Origin: Metallyticus violacea
Lineage: Eukaryota > Arthropoda > Insecta > Mantodea > Metallyticidae
Assembly: GCA_030762175.1 (NCBI GenBank)
Contig: JAUJEO010000019.1
Location: 626,001 to 690,000 of the forward strand
Direction: 5' to 3'
Length of the DNA: 64,000 bases
The notes below the pieces were generated by a model that saw nothing but the letters and a program-made list of their open reading frames with translations, did not search any database and was not told the DNA's origin. Shown one piece after another: positions 34,963-45,959 of this stretch (position 1 is the stretch's first letter; every line of letters starts with the position of its first letter). The position numbers were made by a program, and so were the translations under genes.

Positions 34963-35870
34963 CCAAATTTTATATAAGTGAATGGAGTTAGTGTGAAAAA
35001 ACTGTATACATTGTTTATATATATACTATATATACCACTCCATTGTCAACAGCTTCGTAAGTACATTTAATTGACTTCTGTCTTTGTCGTATGTTGAATC
35101 TTAATGTTTTTTCACTCATGGAATAGCACATTAATATTTGAAAGTGTGTCACTTGTATAATAAAACACCTACAAAAACCTCACTAATTTAAACATAAAAC
35201 AATCATTGTTGAATTAATTAGACTTGGTTTCCTGTCATGTGATTATTCTTGAATTATGAATGTGTGCAACCAAGTGAACATTAAGTTATGAAAGAGAGAG
35301 AGAGACTAGGAACTATAGACAGAGAGAAAGAACAATAAGTCTAAGACTAATTAGATATTTTAGGCCAAAAAAAAAATTACACCCTAATGACCATTTTAGG
35401 GTCTTAGTACTAATAAAGCCTTTCAATAGCTTTGCATTTTTTCATGAAATACATACCTATATCTCTAACCATCCTCTTTTCTAATTAAGACAGCAAATTA
35501 TATCTAAACTTAGTATTTATACATATGTATGCTTCTTTTCCTGTTTTTCTACAGACTTTTTGATAAGCTCATTATTGACATACTTTCCTCATTTAGATTA
35601 AAAATAAAAATCCTTTTTAAGGTCATAAGCTTTGGTAGCTATATCAATGTTATTTTATTTGCATTAGTATTGATTCATTTTAACAGTTTGCAAGATGGTG
35701 TCTTTTATTATATTGTGAATTACCATTTATAAGACATAATAGACTTGGAAAATTTTAAATAAAATTGTTAATTGGAACATTGCACAGTGAAGCTAATCAT
35801 ATATTAAGATTATTGTGTGATTGAGTCAAACTAACACTCTTTTGCTCCACTTACTTGTTTAAATATGTAG

Positions 35871-35905
35871 AACCAATTTCACGAACCCTTCATTTGCATC
35901 ATCAG
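35871..35905 (-). ncRNA. hammerhead ribozyme-like motif (PLE)
   Basis: Minus strand: CTGATGA (complement of 35899-35905), loop, GTGAAA then TTGGTTC (the ACCGGT palindrome mutated to ATTGGT). Stem II is partly lost. Confidence 0.55.
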
Positions 35906-36253
35906 CGACTGGAGGATAAACTGTTATGCTGTGGGGATGTAATCTGCTTTGGTGGAGGTGTGATAAACTTGAAGTTCAGGTTTTCATCACCAGAATTGTC
36001 AGAGTTCAGCAGTGGCATCGCATTTCTGGACAAAAAACTTGACATATTGAAAAAAAACAAAAATATTAGAATCAGTGCAAGGACCCATAGAATTAGCTTC
36101 ATGGGAGAAAATCTACATTTACAAGTACAAAGACAGTTTGATGAACTTCGACACTTTGGGTGATGAAAACATAAACTTCAATCATCACACCTCCACCAGA
36201 GCAGATTACACATCCCCATAGCATCACAGTTTATCCTCCAGTGGACAATGGGG

Positions 36254-36287
36254 CTGACGATGCGAACGAAGGGTTCATGAAACCGGT
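36254..36287 (+). ncRNA. hammerhead ribozyme-like motif (PLE)
   Basis: CTGACGA (36254-36260), stem II GAAC/GTTC (36264-36267 with 36273-36276) closed by GAAGG, GAAA (36279-36282), palindrome ACCGGT (36282-36287). This is one of the best preserved cores in the window. Confidence 0.72.
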
Positions 36288-36369
36288 TCTACACATTTAA
36301 AGAAGTGGAGCAAAAGAGTGTTAGCTCAACTCAATCACACAAAGATCTTAATATTGAAAATTTTACTAC

Positions 36370-37060
36370 ATATGTCATGTACATGTCAAATAGAAGTGCT
36401 AAAGTAATTTAGAGGAAATGGAAAAGTTTTCGGCATTATGTAAATCAAAACAATATAAAAATTCTTGGTCTTGAATGCATATTTTAATGTTGTTAAATGG
36501 TTTGCATACATTGCATCTGTCTACTTACCTATGTATTTGGTCACAACCTACTTACCTATGTAAAACAATTCTAAGGAGCTTTGTTGGCTATCTACCAATG
36601 TACAATAACTTAATTTTAAGGTCTTAACTATCTCATTCATCTAAATTATCCACATTAACCGTCTAAATACCTTACATTTTCTGCTTTTACTTAACTTGAC
36701 TTGATATAGCATTTATCTACCCTACCAACTTTATCTATCTCCCTACCTAATTACAATTTCTATTATCTATCTATACATCTAAATATCATCTTTTTTTTAT
36801 GAAGTTTTCCTTTATCCAAACATGCCAGAGGACCCCAGGCTCATTTGCACTATTAACAATTAATTCAATTCATTGGAAATAAGATTAATATTTTGAGTTG
36901 TTTTGATGAACTCAATGCTAGAATCGCTGATAGACTGCCAATGTTAAGTATATATTAAGTACAGTTATTACCGTAGTAAAGTAGCACAATAAAATACAAA
37001 AATTGCTTATGGAAAAATTTCTATTGACATGTTGTTCAGAGTGTATTTGTAATGTCCTAG
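36370..37060. other. IR intron, unclassified
   Basis: AT-rich with TATCTA/CTACCT-rich stretches near 36500-36790. No gene or repeat family recognised. Confidence 0.4.
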
Positions 37061-37067
37061 GTACTGC

Positions 37068-37346
37068 CATGGGTGGCCGAGGTTGTTAAGGCATGGGCTC
37101 GTGATCAGAACGTCTAGGGGTTTGAATCCTGCCAGGACCATCATTCATGACAGGTTTTATCCAGGTATTCTTCAGTCCTCATAAATGGCAAATACTGGGG
37201 AGGTACCCTAAGCTTAGGCCTAGAACGTTTCCTTCCTTTAAAATAAAATCCTTTTCCAATATATCATTTCATCTCATATATCATCAGTGTCCACCGCCTG
37301 TGGTGCTTCAGTAGTAAAAATGGGCATTAAACACCATTAAAAAAAA
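37068..37346 (+). mobile_element. tRNA-derived SINE, second family
   Basis: The head GGTGGCCGAGGTTGTTAAGG resembles a tRNA-Ser-like 5' half with an A box, and GGTTTGAATCCTGCC is a B box. About 200 bp of unrelated body follows, ending ..GGGCATTAAACACCATTAAAAAAA. Only one copy was seen here. It differs from the five-copy SINE family, whose head is GGTCCTGGTGGTGTAGTGG. Confidence 0.7.
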
Positions 37347-37639
37347 TGTAATGTGCTACCTAATTTTCTATTATATGAATGAATTTATTTCCAACAAATG
37401 CAAACAATATTACAATTAAATTTTACGTATTTCCATTATTTCACAAATAACCAAATATTATTGTTAATTTTAAACCCCAGTCTATGCATCAGTAGTAGCC
37501 TACTGGAATATCCAATAGACCTGGTTAAAATGCTAACCAACATTATATATACTCTTAATAAAAAAAAAAAAACTAAATATAATCAGCTAATTCTTTATTA
37601 ACATTTTAAAAAATTGAGTTGAAATTGTAACATACACAC

Positions 37640-38900
37640 CACTAAAATTCAATAAAATGGAAGACTAGTTTTGGGGGCCATTGCTCCTATCATCAGTTCC
37701 TGGTCAACCAGGAAGCAATTCTAGAAAAACAATATTTAGAAGAAATAAGTAAGATTAATGATAATCTCTTCTGAGTCAGAATATTAGAACACTATTTATG
37801 GTTTCACTTAAATAAGATTTACTCAGGACATATGAATTGCACAATCATTATTTCAGTGTAAATGAAAATTTATCATCAGCTGACCACGATTAATGGGTCA
37901 ATCGTAGAAGTTGGGTAGGTAGCAATCTGGGTGGACTCTGGTGGTCTTGTGATGAACTTAAAGTGTTGTCTGCTTCTGGGATATCAAAATTCATAAAGTT
38001 GTGTTCATGTTTTTTTTTTATATAAATCCTTACCCATATATTTAGTTCTTTTGGTTGTTGAACAGTTTTTAATGACTTGATGCCTTTTTCCATTTCATGG
38101 TTTTCATTCCAAAAATGTGCTGCTACAGCTAATTTACCTATTTGTTTGTAATGGATGTTTCTCCAATGTTCCTTCAGCCTAATACCTATATTTCTCTTTG
38201 TCTTTCCTACATATATCTTTTCACAATCCTTACAATTAATTTGGTAAATACCAGATTTTTCCTCTTTGGGTCTGGAATCGGTTTTGTTTAATTTCAATAA
38301 GTTTTTTTATACTGTATCTATTTTGAGGTGCTAAGATAATATTGTACTGTTTAAATTTTTTTGAAATTTGTTATAAGCTGACAGATGGTAAGTGAACTTA
38401 CTAAAGTTTTTTCCTTTGTTGAATCACTCATAGTTGTTATTTGTTTGATTTTTTTGGTTTTGTTTTTGGAATCTTTTGATTTTTTGGTTAATCATTTGTT
38501 TGTTGAACCCATTAGATTTAGCTGCTTCTATTATGTGTAGATATTTATTCTTGTATTCTTCTTTGTTCAGTGATATATTTATTAATCTGTATATCTTGCT
38601 GTTGAATGCTGCTTCCTTGAGTGATCTTGGATTGAAACCATGGGCTTTGATATAATTGTCTGTGTGTGTGTCCTTTCTGTAGATGCCAAATTCAAGTTTA
38701 TTCTTACATTTTATTATCTTCAGATCCAAAAACGGTAACATGTTGTGCATCTCATGTGATTTATTCGTGAGCTATTTTGAGATGCACATTACTAAGGCTT
38801 TTCCACACATTTTTAAAGTTTGGCACAGATATGTAGGTGACGTATTCGACATTATAAACAAAAAGCATGTGGAAGATGCACCAAAACTTTTAAACCTAAT
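37640..38900. mobile_element. PLE head-to-head pair (family W)
   Basis: The minus arm encodes the RT palm-to-thumb region and endonuclease. 38424-38750 gives LPFLDLKIIKCKNKLEFGIYRKDTHTDN. 37890-38297 gives KSGIYQINCKDCEKIYVGKTKRN with the GIY-YIG block, then FWNENHE and FMNFDIPEAD. The two frames are offset. Near 38760 it flips: plus 38770-38900 reads WHRYVGDVFDIINKKHVEDAPKLLNLI, an RT 'YVDD' block with D changed to G. The plus arm then runs into a TTC/TCC repeat and never reaches its 3' end. Confidence 0.85.
37664..37696 (-). ncRNA. hammerhead ribozyme-like motif (PLE family W)
   Basis: Minus strand: CTGATGA (complement of 37690-37696), a C/G-rich stem II region, AAAA in place of GAAA, palindrome ACTAGT (37664-37669). 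The changed G12 position would be expected to weaken cleavage. Confidence 0.5.
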
Positions 38901-38937
38901 TTCTTCTTCTTCTTCTTCCTCCTCCTCCTCTTCTTCT

Positions 38938-38969
<32 letters not shown>

Positions 38970-39004
38970 CTCCTCCTCCTCCTTCTTCTTCTTCTTCTTC
39001 TTAC
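38901..39004 (+). repeat. TTC/TCC microsatellite
   Basis: About 100 bp of pure pyrimidine (TTC)n/(TCC)n joins the truncated plus arm of the family W PLE to the truncated mariner copy 3. Open frames through it (poly-Ser, poly-Arg/Lys) are artefacts. Confidence 0.95.
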
Positions 39005-39006
39005 TA

Positions 39007-39677
39007 GTAGGAAGGTAGCCAAGAAGTAGAGGACCATAGTTTCATCTCTTGTAACAATGGTTTGCAAAACTTCTCTCTCATTGCCACAGCAGAGCTCCAA
39101 AAATGCCTGACAACAGATGGCTTATTGATGCTTTTGTACTGAGGATAGAAGTCTGAGCATCCATCTTGCACTAATCTTATTCATATTTAAATGTTCATGA
39201 ATAATTCGAAGGACTGTTGATTTAGAAAAGCCCAACCTTGCTGCTATTTCTGTAACTTATTTTGCTGGTATTTCATAATTTCTCCTTCCACAAGAGGATA
39301 TTTCCAGGAGTGAGCATCTACAAAGGCTGGCCTGCACACTCTTCAATGCTTTCTCAACCCATTCCAAAAATTTTGGCCCATTCTTTTATGGTAGAACATA
39401 AGGGCGATGCTTCCCCATATACACCATTCCATCGCAGTTAATTTCATTTGGAGTAAGTCCTTTTTTTGTGAAGAACTTAATACTCCATTTTGAACATGTT
39501 ACAATCTTCTACACATAGGCTTCTTTATGCATCTATATCTGAACAACTGAACATAGCAAAGCAGAAGTTACAACTGCAATTATTTACTTAGCAGATAAGG
39601 TATGACACTGAATAAAGGTTTTGTAAAGATGATTTTCCTTATCTGCCAGTCTGGAAACTTATGGACCTACTCTTGTA
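39007..39677 (-). pseudogene. mariner transposase remnant, copy 3 (3'-truncated)
   Basis: Minus strand: the terminal inverted repeat at about 39643-39677 ends in TA. It is followed by the transposase N-terminus and HTH (39200-39560, with frameshifts) and ELCCGNEREVLQTIVTRDETMVLY near 39100-39020. It ends at the microsatellite at 39005, losing the rest of the catalytic domain. Same family as copies 1 and 2. Confidence 0.88.
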
Positions 39678-40034
39678 TTTTATGGTTAATTCTTCTATGA
39701 GTTTCAGAATAACATTTTTGCAACTTATCCTTCTTCATATTATTGCCTTGAAAATAATCTATGAATTAATGACAACTAGGTGAAGGATATTGTGGAATGT
39801 CCATCAATGGGTTCCAGAATGAAAGAATATATCTTCAGCATCTGGTCCATAACATCATCTGCAAATTTTGTTTTATTCCAGAAGCTCAAAGTCATTTTCT
39901 TTATCTTGTGCCATAATGTCTGAATGCATTGTACTGTGCAGAAGAACATTTTTGTTTCTTTTCCCATGATAAGGAATCAGGGTGGTCAGTTTGTTGTTTA
40001 GGAAGACTTTAAACAGTAAAGTTATTTTAAAGTG

Positions 40035-40192
40035 TGATATTTGATTGGATTTATAACACTGGAACCTCATTAACCTTTTTATATTTCGGACATGTTTCGA
40101 ATTTTGCATTTATTCTCAGCTACTTTCTCCAACTCCAAAATATAAAAAGGTTAATGAAGTTACAGTGTTATAAATCCAACCAAATATCATCA
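40035..40192. mobile_element. small PLE-like fold-back
   Basis: Inverted repeats (40038-40087 against 40135-40190; GGATTTATAACACTGGAACC against its near complement) flank a centre that on the minus strand reads CTGAGAA...TTCGAAACATGTCC, a near-hammerhead core with ACATGT palindrome. One core base pair of CUGANGA is altered. No target duplication was resolved. Probably a PLE end-to-end insertion of yet another subfamily. Confidence 0.55.
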
Positions 40193-40238
40193 ATCAGGTA
40201 ATGCCTAATTTTAGGAAAATTGGTATTTAGACAGCAGT

Positions 40239-40541
40239 TTTTTTTTTTTTTTTGATTGATTTATTTATGGACGCTCTTTAACATCTCAGGTCATTAGCGT
40301 CCCATTCAACTCAGGGCGTGAAATGGCCAACAAATTTTGCTCAGAGGCCTCTCTTTCAGGCTTGAGGTTCTTTTTCGTGCTGTAAATGTACGACATGGGA
40401 CCCACGGCTTTACTTCCCTTCCGAAGGAAGCCATACTTAGGATTTTTATGCCCGAAAAAATCCATCGATCCTGGCCGGGTTCGAACCCGCGTTTTGGGCG
40501 TAGGAGGCAAGTATGGTAACCACTACACCACCAGGACTGAC
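40239..40541 (-). mobile_element. tRNA-derived SINE, family 1, copy 1
   Basis: Full-length, minus orientation, flanked by a 12-bp duplication TTAGACAGCAGT (40227-40238 and 40542-40553). Read on the minus strand it has a tRNA-like head with A box (GTGTAGTGGTTACCATAC) and B box (GGTTCGAACCC). The body holds the conserved GGCTTCCTTCGGAAGGGAAG hairpin and TCTGAGCAAAATTTGT, and the 3' end is ATAAATAAATCAATCAAAAA. Confidence 0.93.
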
Positions 40542-40982
40542 TTAGACAGCAGTGTTCTTACATTTTACAGTATCAGGCATTTCCTATATATGATTCATTT
40601 CATAACCTCTGATTACAATAATAAAAGTAATAATGACGATGATGGTAATAAAACCTAACAATATATTGCTGTGACTCACAACAGCTTAGTTAAAACAAAG
40701 CAATTATTATTAGAAAAATGCAGTGGTCAATGTGACCATTGGCAGTTTTAAGTATAAAATCTTGGCAAATCAACAAATAACTAGGAATAAATCAAAGCTG
40801 TAGTGCCTAAATGAACTGTGAAATATCTAAGGAAAAGTCATAAATTTATAATAAAATTTATGGTAGCAATAACAGTTTAAAAATTTAAAAATGATCAAAA
40901 TTACTGCCCAGCAGTTCTAGTGTTACACAATTGTCCAAAAGGCATGAAAAAGTAATTAATCATAGAGAACACCTATAATCAC

Positions 40983-41153
40983 CTGCTATATAGAGTTGGA
41001 TGAAGAAAATGGACTGTATTAATGCGCTGTGCTGTTACAGTAGGACTGCAGACTATCAGATCAGCTTTATTCTCTACAAGAAGGCCTACCAGACCAATCC
41101 ATTCTCCTTCATTATTCTGTAGGCCCCAGGTGTCACTTTCAACATATGTTACT
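40983..41153 (-). CDS. Ir75: IR75-like ionotropic receptor exon: ligand-binding lobe S1
   Basis: 171-nt exon with acceptor ATGTTGCAG above 41153 and donor GTGATT below 40983. It completes an Arg codon from the previous exon, then encodes VTYVESDTWGLQNNEGEWIGLVGLL, the family's 'D.WG....G.W.G.VG.L' signature. Next come ENKADLIVCSPTVTAQRINTV, with the S1 Arg (TAQR) that binds the ligand carboxylate in iGluRs, and HFLHPTLYS, matching 'DF..P'. It leaves two bases (AG) of the next Arg codon. The next exon lies almost 16 kb away. Confidence 0.95.
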
Positions 41154-41752
41154 CTGCAACATTTGTAGAAGTTTGGTTCTAATGCTACCATTCTATCTTT
41201 TACTTAAAATACATAGCTGTATCTCTAATTGTAAGAGCTAAGATCAATACAAGGAAATTTGGAAAGCTTTAAATCAGGGGACATGTAGGAAGTAAAACCC
41301 CAGCTTTGCCTTGCCTTCCTGTTTTAAAAATACATAATTTTTAGGAAGAAATTATAGTTTATATAGGTTCAAGATTTAAGTTTTATTCATCAGTTATGTA
41401 TAGTTTGTACATTTGGCTTCATCAATTTATATTAATACATAGGTATAAATACAAATTTATTATATGCAACTCTAACATTATAATTTAGTTTCCAAGAATT
41501 CCTACATGGTATAAAAATTATGTTTTATGTTTTTAACACATTTTTACAATTTTGTGCTTGAAACACTTTTAAATGAGTTTGGTAATTTATCATACAGGAT
41601 TGCACCATTAGGTGACACATAATTGATGCTTTTTGTAAGTTTGTGATATTGTAAGAGTATTAGACCAGGTGATTTAGTAAAATGCAGGTGATAATCTTCA
41701 TTATTTCTAAAATGCTGTTTATTATTATGAACAAAAGATACAGTTTGTAATA

Positions 41753-43345
41753 TATATGAGGGGATCTAAAAGTTCTCAGCCTGACTAAGAAAACACAAGA
41801 TTTAAGAGAAATGTTTTTTTTTAATTTTTAACATAGTCATCTTGTAAATTAATATATTTAATCCAGCAACTTTTCAACTTTTTAATGTCCTCAGTAAAAT
41901 AAGATTTGTCCAGCTGTGAAAGATAAGTATCTGTCTCAACTTCAACCTCATCATTTGATGTGAATCTTCATCCACCCAGCAATTTTTTTAAGGTTTGGGT
42001 AGAAACAAGTAATCGCTGGGAACCAAATTGGAAAATATAGCAGATTTGAAAGTATTTGGGATTAAAGGTCATGCAGTTTTGTAGCAAAAATCCCAGACAT
42101 GTGTAAGGCACATTATTGTGGTGAAAGAGAACTTTCTTTTTCACAAGGTGTGGACATTTAGCCTGAATAGTATGGCTTCAGTTGGTCCAGTAGTAAAGCA
42201 TAATACTCCCCTGTGATGGTTCTGCCCTTCTGGAGGTAGTCTATGAACACCACACCATGAGAATCCCAGAAAGTTGTAGCCATGACTTTTCCTGCAGATG
42301 GAAACGTTTTTGCTTTCTTTGGTGCACTTTCACCTGTTGCAACCCAATGTTTGGACTACTCGTTCATCTCTGGCATTTAGTGATGAATCCATGTTTCATG
42401 TAATGTTATGAAACAGATAAATTTACTAGAGTTGCATTTAAACAAATCTAAACACTCTTGTAAAACGTTCATTGGAATGTGTTTTTGGTCCATTGTTAAC
42501 AAATGCAGTGCTCATCAAGCAGAAAGCTTTCTCATACCCAAACATTTGTTTAAAATGTAGTGGAAAAGATCTATCAAGTTCTTTGTAATGTCAGCCAACA
42601 TTGGAACCTTCAATTAGTGATCACTGGGTACAGCATTGTGAATTTTTGTCACAATCTCGTCAAATGTAGCAGTTTTGGGATGTGCTGAGTGCTCATCATC
42701 TTAAATGGATGCATACCATGCTTAAATTCAGCAACTCACTTTTTAACCATCAAAAATGAAGGGGAAGAATCCTTTAATGTGGAATCTAACTCTATATATT
42801 TCTATTACAATTAAATCCTTCAAAACAAAGTTCTTTATTACAGCTTATATTTCAGTTGTACCCATTTTGTAGAAAACATGAACTACTTTGTTTACATGAT
42901 CATCACAAACAAGTGACTATATTAACATATCAGGTCGGTCCTGGTGGTGTAGTGATAACCATACTTGCCTTCTAAACACAAGATCATGAGTTCAAACTCG
43001 GCCAGAATCAATGGATCTTTTCCGACATAAAAATCCAAGTATGGCTTCCTTTGGAAGGGAAGTTAAGCCATGGGTCCCGTGTTGTACATTTGCGGCACGA
43101 AAAAAAACATTAAGCCTGAAAAAAGAGGTCTCTGAGCAAAATATGTCGACCGTTTCATGCCCTGAATTGAATGGGATGCTGATGACCTGAGATGTTAAAG
43201 AGTATTCATAAATAAACCAAATAAAAATCAAACGCATCTGAAACTTTCCAGCACGCTATCTAAAGGACGATACTTAACAACTATCAAAGTAATTTATCCA
43301 TCTCCATGACATCTCTGAGCCAGGCTGAGAACTTTCAGCTTGTAT
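41753..43345 (-). mobile_element. mariner element split by a SINE, in an IR intron
   Basis: Imperfect terminal inverted repeats (41757-41790 and 43312-43343) share AAGTTCTCAGCCTG. The minus strand decodes in broken frames as mariner transposase: near 42330-42260 AP..KAKTFPSAGKVMATTFWDSHGVVFIDYLQ, then GEYYALLLDQL, and a C-terminal SCWIKYINLQDDYV toward 41850. Frameshifts throughout. A SINE sits inside at 42934-43228. This family differs from the 1229/16511/39007 mariners. Confidence 0.8.
42934..43228 (+). mobile_element. tRNA-derived SINE, family 1, copy 2
   Basis: Plus orientation inside the mariner at 41753-43345. The head is GGTCCTGGTGGTGTAGTG (A box), the B box region is degraded (GAGTTCAAACTCGGCC), and the body ends ..AAATAAACCAAATAAAAATC. 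More diverged than the other copies. No clear target duplication. Confidence 0.88.
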
Positions 43346-43349
43346 ATGG

Positions 43350-44055
43350 ACGGTAATGATATAACATTTAATCCTTTAAAACTTGGTTTACTGGGAGCAT
43401 GGAATGGTAATTGTTGCATTATTTTTAATATTTTCTTTTGCCATTTAAAAACTATAAATGATCAACTAAATCTTCTCCAAAAGGGTATACCATAAGCTAA
43501 AATACAATATACATAACCAAAATATACTACTCTCAAAATATATTTAGTATAGCTGCTACTTAATAAGTTCATAGCTTAAGATATTTGGCTTAATTTATTA
43601 CATAAGGCAAAATATGCTCATTTCAAAATAAGTCTTAGTCAATTATAACACCTATATGTGTGTGTGCATGCACATATAAAGTATATTAGATACAGATCAA
43701 AATATGCTGTTGGTGATAAAGTTTCAAACAAAGTTATCTTATCTGGTCATCAATATTGATTTTCATGTGCAGAAGATAGTACTAACTTTCATAGTCTGGT
43801 ATGCAGTTGATGCTACAACACCACAGAGCATGATAATAGGTATGAATACGGAGCAAATAGCACAAGAAAATAAAAAACATGCTCAGACACTGAATTGTTT
43901 ACCACAGCTGCTTGCAGAAGTTGGGCAGGGTTCACTTAGCTAGAAGACAAATAGCCTGACCATAAAGACCATGTTAACACATTATTGGAATTATTGCTTT
44001 ATTACATATTCATTTGTATAGCATTTAGAACATTAGTGTCATCTCTTTTGTGCCT
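43350..44055. other. IR intron, unclassified
   Basis: AT-rich. Plus-strand open frame 43704-43943 has no recognised domain. Nothing further supported. Confidence 0.4.
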
Positions 44056-44059
44056 CAAA

Positions 44060-44188
<129 letters not shown>

Positions 44189-44404
44189 GAAGAAGGTAGA
44201 ATGAAGATATTTGTTTTAAAATGTTACTTTTGTTACATTTTCTGCAATAAGGCTGTGTATACAAAAATTTACTTTCCATAAAGAAGGTGTGCAACTAGAA
44301 ATTTTGCTACTATGTGGAACTCCTTTGTTAGTCAGATGAAATGGCAATAAATATCACCACTGCCCCCATCGATATCATCACTGTCATCAGTTTACATAGT
44401 ATAT

Positions 44405-45180
44405 AATTCCATTAAGAGATAAAAGAGGATGTGAAAAGAGAGAGACACATTAATAAATGTAATAAGCAGGAGAAAGAGGGAATGTCATGGTAGAGGTTAG
44501 AAATCTGGAGCTTAAAGGGTTTTAGAAGTAATTGTGAGCATGGAGTTTGCCCTCTATGTGGAAATTTGGAAAATGTAGAACATATTTTGTTTGAATGCTC
44601 AAAAACAAGTGAATGGAGACAATAAGCAATATATGGCAAATGGTTGAAGTTAAATAAGCAAATTGTAGCAATGAAAACCTTTGGTGACCAAAGACAAATC
44701 AGGAATCTTGGGGAGTATTTATATAGAGTTAAGAACAGATGGTTATGGTCAGTGAGAAGAGAGGATCTGTGAGTTGGATTATGTTTACCTTGGGTAGCTG
44801 GCTGGTAGTAGTATTGTGATTATATGTATAATAGATCAAAAGTTTAAATATGTATGGATGTAAGGGCAGGCAGGAGTTTTATAAATGAGAATGGATTTAT
44901 TGTAAATTTTGGGTGATTATTAAATTGTATAAAATATTTTAGTATGTTATTATGGTGTTTCTTTGTTTAGTAGAACAGGTGGTCTTCTGGATAACTGAGG
45001 ACTGGGGCTTAACTAACACTGTTAAATATAATTAATTGAATGGTGAAAATCAGTATGTTAATTAAAATTATGTATCAAAGTGAGTTAAAATGTTGGCCTA
45101 GAATAGAACCTGGGTTAGAACCAGGCCATATTGTAATATTTGTAAAATTAGCACTATTTAAATAAATAAATATTATATCA
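44405..45180 (+). pseudogene. LINE 3' fragment, second copy
   Basis: Collinear with 11060-11550: AGAGATAAAAG..GAGAGAC, GCAGGAGAAAGAGGGAATG, GGAAAATGTAGAACATAT (zinc-knuckle region, broken), and a 3' UTR with TAGAACC..AGGCCATATTG and an AATAAATAAATATTA end. It is 5'-truncated and lies in the receptor intron. Confidence 0.65.
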
Positions 45181-45184
45181 TACT

Positions 45185-45955
45185 ATTGAAAAATGTGTTA
45201 TTATCCAGAAATATATGAATTTTTTCCATTTGCAAAATTCTTCGGTGGGGCCAAATTATATGGATGCAGGGTGCTTAGATTCTCTTGATACTTTGTTGAT
45301 TTTCTTTAGTAATTTTGTAGTAATTCTCAGAGTGAACAAATTTTGTCATCTTTAGTTAGCAAGTAGCCAAGACAGGATGACAGTATGTCATACACAATAT
45401 AAAGTACATTCCAAAGGACTTGTAGCCTCACACAGGTAAGGATGCAATTAACATCCTGCCACTCTCACTAATCAGAATGTACCAGTATATTGTATTTTCA
45501 CATCTTATTTTATATATGTCCTATAATGACAAAGGTAAAAATTTGTATAAATTCTCATGGCGAATAAATCTGAATCTGAATCTGAAACAGTACTCAAACC
45601 TGCTTATTTTCTCTTAATGCTGGGAGCATTTTCTTTGCTTTTACATTGATGATTAGCAAGTTAGTCATTTGGCAAGGTGAGTGACACACAGAGGGCACTT
45701 TGAACTACCTGTGAAGCCAGAAAGAAGTCTTAGTAATCAATTAAACCTTCTCATTGATGTCAATGACATAATGGAAAAATGGTAAACAAGCAACCATGGG
45801 TTGATAATAGTGTCACTCATGTTTGGGAACTTCTAATTTACCCTTAATTCAAAAACAGGTGAATAGTTATAAGTTCATTGTTTCTGATAGTATGTGTAAT
45901 TCAAAATCCAGAGGAAAATGAAAGCAATAAAGGTATAAAATATGTGTTTTCTCTA
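45185..45955. other. IR intron with an unclassified retroelement tail
   Basis: A short tandem GAATCTGAATCTGAA tail after CGAATAAATCT near 45563-45595 resembles the 3' tail of a non-LTR element in plus orientation. No coding part was recognised upstream. Confidence 0.4.
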
Positions 45956-45959
45956 GTGA

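Larger units (their letters stand above)
33160..35065. mobile_element. chimeric PLE head-to-head pair (family X arm and family Z arm)
   Basis: The minus arm (about 33187-34120) is family X: GGGATTTTCACAG terminus, hammerhead with ACATGT, and MEYQKIIDIVQKNGY...FHPWAHKKFQKIFREANTILAP (33696-33950). The plus arm (34126-35065) is family Z at its 3' half: 34470-34931 gives GIY-YIG (KSGIYKIESAECNKKYIGKT) and FPPLDELSKFLIEP, ending with the ACATATGT hammerhead and the inverted TACTTACGAAGC terminus. The inner 160 bp of both arms (about 33960-34108 and 34128-34280) are nearly identical inverted repeats. After that the arms diverge abruptly. Confidence 0.85.
35758..36355. mobile_element. PLE head-to-head pair with two hammerhead-like cores
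   Basis: A 598-bp insertion with a 10-bp duplication GAAAATTTTA (35748-35757 and 36356-36365). The minus arm (35758 to about 35995) carries terminal box TGGAACATTGCACAGTGAAGC, GAGTGTTAG and a hammerhead core. The plus arm (about 36000-36355) repeats decayed ORF text (IAFLDKKLDILKKN, ISARTHRISFMGENLHLQVQRQFDEL) and the 3' end. Related to the element at 1-1217. Confidence 0.88.

Noticed and set aside
37068..37140. tRNA-Ser-like gene
   Set aside because: It continues into a SINE body and poly-A; the acceptor stem does not close.
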